Of a stretch of 6,251 nt of DNA, positions 1 to 6,100 are shown one piece after another. Under the pieces are notes generated by a model. That model did no database searches. It worked only from the letters and a program-made list of their open reading frames with translations, and had not been told where the DNA came from. The position numbers and the translations under genes were made by a program. The DNA comes from Akkermansiaceae bacterium (GTDB lineage: Bacteria; Verrucomicrobiota; Verrucomicrobiia; Verrucomicrobiales; Akkermansiaceae). The stretch spans positions 1 to 6,251 of the forward strand of contig JAQGPE010000696.1 of NCBI GenBank assembly GCA_028293225.1, in the 5' to 3' direction. Numbering within the stretch: position 1 is the first letter of the stretch; each line of letters starts with the position of its first letter.

Positions 1-774
1 AAGCGCGTCGATTTTTCGCAGGGCTTCGACACGATCTTTGACCTGAGCTTCATCACGCTGACGCCGGGAAGCTCCGGTGCGGACGGGGTCGGCTTCACGA
101 TCCAGAACCAGGGCAACTCGTCGATGCCGCCGAGCGAGAAGGGCTTCACGGCCAAGTCCTTCACCGTGAACTTCGACTCCTATATCAACGACGATACCGA
201 GAAGAGTGCGGCGACGATTCAGATCGTGACCAACGGCAATATTGAGAAAATCATCAATCTGCCGACGGAGTTTCCCACCGCTCTCGGTGCCGGCGTCACG
301 GATTTCACGCAGTCCACCGGTGGCGCGGCTCCGTATCCGGTGCGGGTCACCTACGGTTCCGGCCTCCTGAACATCTACGTGAACAGCGTGCAGGTCCTGA
401 CCAACTACCCGATCAACCTGTCCACCCTGGGCGCGGTCGATGCTTCCGGAAAGGGCTACGTCGGCTTCTCCGCCCGCACCGGCGGCATTTTCGAAGCGCA
501 TGACGTGACCGCCTGGTCGCTGACTCCGGGTGCTCCGGTCTCGACCGGAAATCCGCTGGCGATCACGGCTTCCTCCATCAACGCGGCGACCGGTGCGCTG
601 TCGCTGACCTGGACCTCGAATGCGGCCAAGACCTACCGCATCACGGCGTCCACGGATCTGACCACCTGGACCACGGTGCTGAAGTCGGGCATCGCCTCGG
701 GCGGCAGCACGACCACCTCGGCCACCACCTTCACCCCCGGGGCGAAGGGATTCTTCCGGGTCGAGGAGGAATGA
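1..774 (+). CDS. L-type-lectin-like exported protein, 3' part (5' end outside window)
   Basis: The frame is open from base 1 to the TGA at 772-774 (257 residues visible), so the start and any signal peptide lie upstream. Residues about 10-176 resemble a legume/L-type lectin jelly roll: ADGVGFTIQNQG (27-38) matches the family's ADG-x-x-F-x-I-Q strand, FTVNFDSYIND (54-64) matches the VEFDTYxN metal-site strand, and GYVGFSARTGG then HDVTAWSLT (to 175) matches the closing strands. In that site Asp59, Tyr61 and Asn63 are kept, but the usual Glu is Asn57, so metal-dependent sugar binding is uncertain. After a Pro/Gly/Ser linker, residues about 186-257 form a Thr/Ser-rich beta domain (SLTWTSNAAKTYRITASTD, then GFFRVEEE at the end), a C-terminal module I associate with exported verrucomicrobial proteins. 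The likely role is glycan or polymer binding at the cell surface; the ligand is unknown. A terminator separates it from the next gene. I am fairly sure of the fold, not of the function. Confidence 0.8.
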   Translation, partial: KRVDFSQGFDTIFDLSFITLTPGSSGADGVGFTIQNQGNSSMPPSEKGFTAKSFTVNFDSYINDDTEKSAATIQIVTNGNIEKIINLPTEFPTALGAGVTDFTQSTGGAAPYPVRVTYGSGLLNIYVNSVQVLTNYPINLSTLGAVDASGKGYVGFSARTGGIFEAHDVTAWSLTPGAPVSTGNPLAITASSINAATGALSLTWTSNAAKTYRITASTDLTTWTTVLKSGIASGGSTTTSATTFTPGAKGFFRVEEE

Positions 775-806
775 TTTTCCGGGAAGGTATCTAATCAGGA
801 ATCACG

Positions 807-839
807 AGAAGGGCATCCCGGCCAAGGGGTGCCCTTTTT
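807..839 (+). terminator. Rho-independent terminator of the lectin-like gene
   Basis: A stem of GGGCATCCC (811-819) with GGGGTGCCC (826-834), nine pairs including one G-U, encloses a 6-base loop. It is flanked by A-rich bases at 807-810 that can pair into the T run at 835-839. The GC-rich stem and T tract 33 bases past the stop codon are the classic form. It insulates the lectin-like gene from the sigma factor unit. Confidence 0.85.
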
Positions 840-974
840 CGGGTGGGACGCGGCGATTGCTGAGATTGCTTCTCATAACACGCTCGTTTAAAAGGGGGCG
901 GAGGCGCTTTCTTCCCAGATTCCGCTAAACCCTGAGCTTGCTACCGACGTAAATGGGAGTCTTAACTTAGAATC
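840..974 (+). promoter_or_regulatory. Gene-free region upstream of the sigma/FecR unit
   Basis: This stretch lies between the terminator and the sigma GTG, so the unit's promoter should be here. No strong housekeeping promoter is visible. The best weak pair is TTGCTT (866-871) with TTAAAA (888-893), spacer 16. TAGAAT (968-973) looks like a -10 box but touches the start codon and has no partner -35. A short direct repeat lies at 855-870. CTTGCT (937-942), GACG (946-949) and AAATGGGA (951-958) recur loosely before the pseudopilin gene. The nearest Shine-Dalgarno-like bases, GGGAG (955-959), are 15 bases from GTG, too far to be a good site. Confidence 0.4.
855..870 (+). repeat. Short tandem direct repeat GATTGCT x2
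   Basis: GATTGCT occurs at 855-861 and 864-870, a 9-base period with spacer GA. It could be a tandem binding site for a regulator of the sigma unit, or chance. No other copy was noticed in the window. Confidence 0.3.
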
Positions 975-1505
975 GTGAGCAGGGATGACGAGAGCATTGA
1001 GGAATTCGTCCAGGAATTGACGCGCAGTCAATCCGACCTGTTCTATTTCATCAGGGCTCTTTGCGGAGATCCTCACGCCGCCGCGGACATCCGTCAGGCC
1101 GTGAACATGATCCTCTGGCGCAAGCGCGCCAAGTTCCGTCCCGGCACCAGCTTCAAAAACTGGGCCTTCCGGATCGCTCAACTCGAAGTGAAGACCTACC
1201 TGCGCAAGCGCCAGAAGGACAAGGTCGTGGCATTCGACGCCGAGTTGATCGATTGCTTCTCCTCGGAACTTCCGGATGTGGTGGACGAACTGCCGGAGCG
1301 CCGCCGCGCCTTGGCCCAATGCCTGAAAAAACTGACGGTGAAGGACGAGGAGCTCATCCGTCACCACTACTTCACCGGGGGCTCCCTGGACATGCTCGCC
1401 CGGGCGACCGAGCGCAGCGTCGGAACCCTGAAGGCCCGCCTTTTCCAATTGCGTGCATCGCTGCGGCGCTGCATCCGCACCCAGCTTTATCCCAGCGAAT
1501 CGTGA
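975..1505 (+). CDS. ECF-like RNA polymerase sigma factor (Rhodopirellula/Verrucomicrobium family)
   Basis: This 176-residue protein has the two-domain layout of small group 4 sigma factors, which direct RNA polymerase to a limited promoter set. Region 2 spans about residues 8-82: the core-binding helix includes DIRQAVNMILWRK (38-50), followed by FRPGTSFKNWAFRIAQLEVKTYLRKR (54-79 in parts), the PGTSFxxWAxxIA signature of this family. Region 4 spans about 108-171: ERRRALAQCLKKL, then HYFTGGSLDMLA and a recognition helix near RSVGTLKARLFQLR (147-160) for the -35 element. GTG 975 is the only usable start, because TAA at 963-965 closes the frame upstream and no ATG precedes region 2. No good Shine-Dalgarno is present. 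The stop overlaps the next gene's start by four bases, as expected for a sigma/anti-sigma pair. An oddity is Ala42, where relatives usually carry Glu in the QE pair of region 2.2. The target promoters are unknown. Confidence 0.92.
   Translation: MSRDDESIEEFVQELTRSQSDLFYFIRALCGDPHAAADIRQAVNMILWRKRAKFRPGTSFKNWAFRIAQLEVKTYLRKRQKDKVVAFDAELIDCFSSELPDVVDELPERRRALAQCLKKLTVKDEELIRHHYFTGGSLDMLARATERSVGTLKARLFQLRASLRRCIRTQLYPSES
1502..1505 (+). other. GTGA start/stop overlap (translational coupling)
   Basis: The four bases GTGA contain the GTG start of the FecR-like gene and the TGA stop of the sigma gene. With no Shine-Dalgarno in front of this GTG, re-initiation by ribosomes finishing the sigma gene is the likely route, tying the two products' amounts together. 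Confidence 0.8.
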
Positions 1506-2947
1506 GCGAGGATCCCGAACTGAACCTGCTTCTGAACGGCCTTCTAGAAGGCTCGCTCACTGCTGCCGAGACGCAGCGGGTCAGGGCGCTGTTGCGCGAC
1601 TCCCCTGAGGCGCGCCGGGATTACTACGATCTCGTGGCGGTCGAGTTGCTGCTCGCCGAGCAGTATGAGATGCCGGATCACATCGCCATGCAGGCCCAGC
1701 TGATGGGCCGGCCGGAGCAGGCTGGATCCCTGCCGGGCCGGAGCAGCGGTCGCGTGGTTCCCATGTACCGGCGGCAGCGGACCTTTGCCTGGGCAGGTGG
1801 CGGCATTGCGGCCATGGCGGCGCTTTCGTGGGTGACCTTTTCTTTTGTCGGATCGCGCCAGAGCGATGTTTCGGTCGTGGTGTCGCCCGACAGCCACTAT
1901 GAGGTGAATGGCGTGGCCGTTTCCTCGGGAGTGCTGAAGGCGGGCGACCTGATCGAAGTGAAGCACGGCGTGGTGAGCCTGGCGCTGACCAAGCATGTGG
2001 ATGCGACGCTGGAGGGACCGGTGACCTTGAGGCTCGGCGATCGCCAGGGCCGGGTGGAACTGATTTCCGGCAGCGCCTTTTTCGATATTTCGCCGGGCGG
2101 CGCGGGCTTCGAAGTCCATTCTCCAGCTGGAATCATTCGCGACATCGGCACGAAGTTCGGGGTGAGCGTTCTGGAGAGCGGCGAGGTCGAGACCCACGTC
2201 GACGAAGGCCGGGTGGAAGTCGAGCGCCAGGACGGTCCGAAACTGGCGGTGACCGCCGGCTATTCGGCATCCTGGGGCAAGAGCGGTCCGGTGGTTTCCC
2301 GGAAGACTTCGGAAGACTCGTATGTGCGTTTCCTGCCCAACGAAACCCCGTTGCTGGTGGATAATTTCGCGGATCCGGACGGTACCGCATTGGACGGCAA
2401 GGCTCCGAAGATCGGCCAGAAATGGAAGGCCGACTTCGAGGTGGAGACGACGGTGATCCGCAACGGGCGCTTCGATACCTCGGGCAGTCCGCGGCAATTC
2501 ACCGCCGCCTTCGAGCCTCAGAAGGAGGACGGGAGCGTCTATATCCTGACCTTCAGGAGCCATCCTCCCGACCATCTGGGCGACAAAAAGGACCAGCACG
2601 ACGCCGAAGAGAGCATTTCTCTGAAGGATGAAAAGGGCGTGCCGCTGGTGAGCCTGGTGGCGCGCGCCGACCGCAAGCACCACTGGCAGCTCAAGGACGA
2701 GGCGACCGGACGGCTGTCGATCGGGACGCGGTTATCCGTTTTTGATGATCATACGCTTACCTTGAGCTATGATCGCCGCCGGGGTGTCGTAAGTCTTTTC
2801 GACGGTCCTTCACCGCAGGGCACGATCATCGATGATCTGACCCTGGATGGAGGCCCGGTTCCCAGCGCGATCAGTATCTCGAACACCCTGGGCGGCGATG
2901 TCTCCGTGGATGATATCGTGGTGCGGATGGTGACTTATCAACGGTAA
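1502..2947 (+). CDS. FecR-like membrane regulator (putative anti-sigma factor) with C-terminal jelly-roll-like domain
   Basis: This 481-residue protein probably holds the co-encoded sigma factor at the membrane and responds to an outside signal; that role is inferred from the family and gene order. Residues 1-60 are a helical region (LLNGLLEGSLTAAETQR, then SPEARRDYYDLVAVELLLAE) typical of verrucomicrobial FecR-type anti-sigma N termini. A basic stretch (MYRRQR) precedes one membrane segment at about 95-117. Residues about 125-245 match a FecR domain: a beta-rich run, FEVHSPAG near 203-210, IGTKFGV at 215-221 and HVDEGRVEVE at about 232-241. Residues about 287-481 begin with DNFADPDGTALDGKAP, an opening common in LamG/concanavalin-like verrucomicrobial domains, and are beta-rich and charged. 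GTG 1502 is chosen because the N-terminal helices start there. The same frame stays open upstream to an ATG at 1061, but that part reads as Arg/Pro-rich nonsense inside the sigma gene. No TonB-dependent receptor is seen beside it, unlike classical FecR systems. Confidence 0.88.
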   Translation: MSEDPELNLLLNGLLEGSLTAAETQRVRALLRDSPEARRDYYDLVAVELLLAEQYEMPDHIAMQAQLMGRPEQAGSLPGRSSGRVVPMYRRQRTFAWAGGGIAAMAALSWVTFSFVGSRQSDVSVVVSPDSHYEVNGVAVSSGVLKAGDLIEVKHGVVSLALTKHVDATLEGPVTLRLGDRQGRVELISGSAFFDISPGGAGFEVHSPAGIIRDIGTKFGVSVLESGEVETHVDEGRVEVERQDGPKLAVTAGYSASWGKSGPVVSRKTSEDSYVRFLPNETPLLVDNFADPDGTALDGKAPKIGQKWKADFEVETTVIRNGRFDTSGSPRQFTAAFEPQKEDGSVYILTFRSHPPDHLGDKKDQHDAEESISLKDEKGVPLVSLVARADRKHHWQLKDEATGRLSIGTRLSVFDDHTLTLSYDRRRGVVSLFDGPSPQGTIIDDLTLDGGPVPSAISISNTLGGDVSVDDIVVRMVTYQR

Positions 2948-3069
2948 AACCTCCGTAAAGACGCGCAGATGCTGTCTTTCTTGCTGGACGGGGCGAAATT
3001 GGACTTGTATTTACATTGTCGATTGGTGCCGCCGTATGAATCGAAGGAAGTCCCCCCGTTACTTTTTTT

Positions 3070-3090
3070 CCGGATCCCGCGGGGATTTGG
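3070..3090 (+). repeat. Hairpin with 3-base loop
   Basis: CCGGATCCC (3070-3078) pairs with GGGATTTGG (3082-3090) around a GCG loop: nine pairs, two of them G-U. No T tract follows at once on the + strand, so it is a poor terminator and may instead be leader RNA structure. The core ATCCC/GGGAT is a perfect palindrome in DNA. Confidence 0.45.
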
Positions 3091-3108
3091 CGGGGTGGGC
3101 GACTTTTT

Positions 3109-3139
3109 GTAGAGCCAAGCCGGGAATTTTTTGCTCTAC
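3109..3139 (+). repeat. 7-base perfect inverted repeat just before the pseudopilin-like gene
   Basis: GTAGAGC (3109-3115) and its exact reverse complement GCTCTAC (3133-3139) are separated by 17 bases that include a T6 run. The right arm ends 13 bases before the ATG at 3153. It could be an operator for a dimeric regulator or an RNA hairpin affecting translation start; chance is not excluded. Confidence 0.45.
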
Positions 3140-3152
3140 TCGATCCCTTGTA

Positions 3153-6100
3153 ATGGATTGGGCAAGAGGCATTCATCCGAAAAGACTCTCGGGCGGTCCG
3201 GGAGCGGATGAGGTATGCCAGCGGCCGCGGAAGTGGCAGCGGGGCTTTACCCTGCTGGTGACCATCCTTTTGACCAGCCTGCTGACCGTGCTGGGCGTGG
3301 CGATGCTGACGCTCAGCAGCATTACTCTCAAGTCCTCGATCGACGAGGGGCCGCGGAAGATCGCCCAGGCCAATGCGCGGATGGCGATGGCGCTCGCTCT
3401 GGGCGAATTGCAGGCTCACCTGGGGGATGACCGGCGTATCACCGCAGATAGTGATATTATCTCCGCCACCGCAGAGCGTCCGAATATGTTGGGCGTATGG
3501 GATTCGGTGGCTCCTACCGAACTTCTGGCCAATCCACAGGCATCCGCCCCTGATTATGCGACATGGAAAACGCGGTTATTCAGGAAATGGCTGGTATCCA
3601 GCGCAGATATTGAGGCGACGAAGAAGCGCGAATATGCCTTAACTCCGCCGACGGCTCAGACCCGCTCGATTTTTACCGAATCGAAGGACGGATTCGATCT
3701 CAAAGCGGAGGTGGTGCCGATCGAGGACGGGCGCAAGAATCACGGGGCGATGGCCTGGGCGGTGTCTCAGGAGGGGACCAAGGCGCGGATGAATCTCGGG
3801 TCGGACCGCAATTCCCGGGTCGCGCTGAACGACGCGATCCAAGCGCCGGCCGGCCCCTACGTCGGTCTTTCCGGCAAGATGAGGCAGCCCGGCGTTGGCT
3901 GGGATACCCGCGGGGACCGGGTGATGGATGTGCGGCAGGCCTCGCTCGACCCGGCGTATCAGATCGATGTGAAGGACTCGCCGGGGCTGGCGGGAGATTT
4001 TACCACCACCTCCCAGGGGATTCTCTCCGACGTGGTCAAGGGCGGGCTGAAGTCCGATCTGTCGCTGGGCCTGGAGCTGGGTGACAGCGATTTTCGCAAG
4101 TCGCGCTGGGATGAGGTGAAAAATCCCTTCGCGGCGTCGGGCACGCTGGGCGAGCAGCCGCTGTATCAGCCGCTGAACGGAGGCGCTCCCGTCAGCATCA
4201 ACGTCGCCTACCCGCCGATCCTCTACACCCACCATATCGAGACGGGCTCGGCGCCGACCTACCAGTCGCTGCGTTCCTACTATTCCCTCTATCAGCACCT
4301 CTACCGTTCCGGTGGGGAAAAGACCGCCTTCCAGCGCCAGCAGGCCAGCGCCTACTGGCCGGGCAGCGCCACGCGCGGCAGCGAGACCAGCGTCGGGCCG
4401 GTGCTGGACCGGATCATGTTTTTCCTGAGTGTGCAGGTCGATGACGACGACATCGTCAACTTGGTCGTCACGCCGGTCATCACCCTCTGGAATCCCTACA
4501 ATGTGGCCATCGAGTCGGAAGGCTGCGTGGTCTATCCTTGGATGGATTTCCCGATCAATATCCAATGGACGGTCCGCAATTCGCTGGGTTCCGTGGTGGC
4601 GCAGGCGCACTCCTGGCTGTCGACCTTTGTGGGCAGCGGCGATACGGGGGAGGGCAGGTCGGTGCGCCCCTACTTCTTCTGTCAGATGACCGCGAATGGA
4701 GACGGGAACACGAAGGTGCCGCTGCATCTGGCTCCCGGCGAGGTGCGGGTCTTCACTCCCACGGAATCCTCCGCGACGCTTTTCAAGAGAACGGGCGACG
4801 AAATGGACCGGACGGTGCGGATGAAGCCCGTGACGAAAATGGAAGACTTCCACGTCAACGGCGGGCTGACCATCCGGATGAACGAGTCGATGTGGCAGGA
4901 CAACGACAACCTGAACTACAGCCTGAAGCCCGACGACAAGCTGGATGCGGTTTTCCAGTTCACCCGCGACCAGCACAACTACTTTGTCACCATGGAGGAT
5001 GCGACCCGCATCCGCGACCCGAAGCAGCAGGGCCGGGTGCTGTCCGAGGTGCAGGTCATGCGCGGCAAGTTGTCCGCCCAGACTTTCGGCACGCCCAGCT
5101 ACAACCGTGACGAGCTCAAGACGAAATCCCAGCCGGTTGCGGTGCTGGAGACCTATCACCGCAGCGCCGGACAGGCGGGCCAGCTTTCCGATCTGGTCTT
5201 CACTTCCAACCCCCGGCAGCGCTACGTGAACAACATGGTCTCTGCGACCAACTTCGCGGCGGGTCCCCAGTATGAGTCCAGCATGCGCCAGATCGCGAAC
5301 GTGATCGGATCCGGGCTGCAGGTGACGCCCGACGGGCAGCGTTCCTATTTCGGCTACAACAACTCGGCCGATCGCGGTCGCGACTACCTGTCGTTCTTCG
5401 ATCTGCCAGAGGAGCCGATGATTTCCCTGGGCGGCTTCCAGAATGCCGACCTGGCCGACTCCGCGTTTGGCCCGGCCAGTCAGTTCGGCAATTCCTGGGC
5501 GTCGGCCTATTTGCCGAAGTCCTCCGCCGGACGGCTGGTGCGCCGGACGCCGGGAAATTCCCCGCAGCCGCTGACCCAGCCCTATGGCGACCCCATTTCG
5601 CCAGCCGGCCTGGGGATCTACGATCACTCCTGGCTGCTGAACACCGCCCTCTGGGATGGCTTCTTTTTCTCATCCGTCTCCCCGCAGTCGGAGCTGAAGG
5701 ACACCATCGGCGGCCCCGGAGTCTATGACTCGAACCAGAGGATGGAGAATAAATCCGCCAAGGAGGTGTTCTCGGCGTGGCTGCTCGACGAAAAAGCCTC
5801 GCCCCTGCGCAATCCGCGCATGTCGCTTTATCGCTCGGGGCTTTCGGACGACGCCCTGCGGGACGAGGTGTTCTCGCCGGCGGGGTGCCGGAAGATCGCG
5901 GCCCACCTGATGGTCGACGGCGCTTTCAATGTGAACTCCACGCGGGAAACGGCCTGGGCGGCGGTGCTGGCCAGCCTGCGCGGCCAGGCGATCCAGCTCA
6001 CCGACCGGAGCGGTAAGAAGAAGACCGCCGATGTTGGCGACACGACGCCCGCTCCGCGCCTGCTGAATCCGATCGGCGGTCCCGGCGACGACTGGGATGG

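Larger units (their letters stand above)
2948..3152 (+). promoter_or_regulatory. Structured gene-free region upstream of the pseudopilin-like gene
   Basis: This stretch separates the FecR-like gene from the cassette protein. It is locally T-rich (runs at 3063-3069, 3104-3108 and 3127-3132) amid GC-rich blocks. Three foldable elements follow one another: a weak stem 3044-3051 with 3061-3068 (two G-U pairs, running into the T7 tract, perhaps a poor terminator for the sigma/FecR unit), a hairpin at 3070-3090, and an inverted repeat at 3109-3139. No convincing -35/-10 pair or Shine-Dalgarno was found, and no small gene is supported. A promoter is expected here but cannot be placed. Confidence 0.4.

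Noticed and set aside
968..973. TAGAAT as a -10 box for the sigma gene
   Set aside because: It is one base before the GTG start, so transcription would begin inside the coding region, and no -35 lies at the right distance.
888..1448. Open frame of 186 codons on the - strand across the sigma gene
   Set aside because: It mirrors the sigma gene, which has clear family motifs on the + strand; the antisense product resembles nothing known to me.
1061..1501. Upstream ATG extending the FecR-like frame by 147 residues
   Set aside because: The extension lies inside the sigma gene in another frame and is Arg/Pro/Gly-rich without domain features; the FecR-type N-terminal helices start right after GTG 1502.
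1544..2683. Open frame of 379 codons on the - strand
   Set aside because: It is antisense to the FecR-like gene, His/Arg-rich, with no recognisable domain.
2941..2956. ACGG/CCGT stem as terminator of the sigma/FecR unit
   Set aside because: The stem is only four pairs with an 8-base loop and no T run follows.
3639..5627. Open frame of 662 codons on the - strand
   Set aside because: It lies entirely opposite the cassette protein A gene, whose frame shows recognisable family motifs. Its translation is His/Arg/Gly-rich and low in complexity, as expected for the antisense of a GC-rich gene lacking certain codons.
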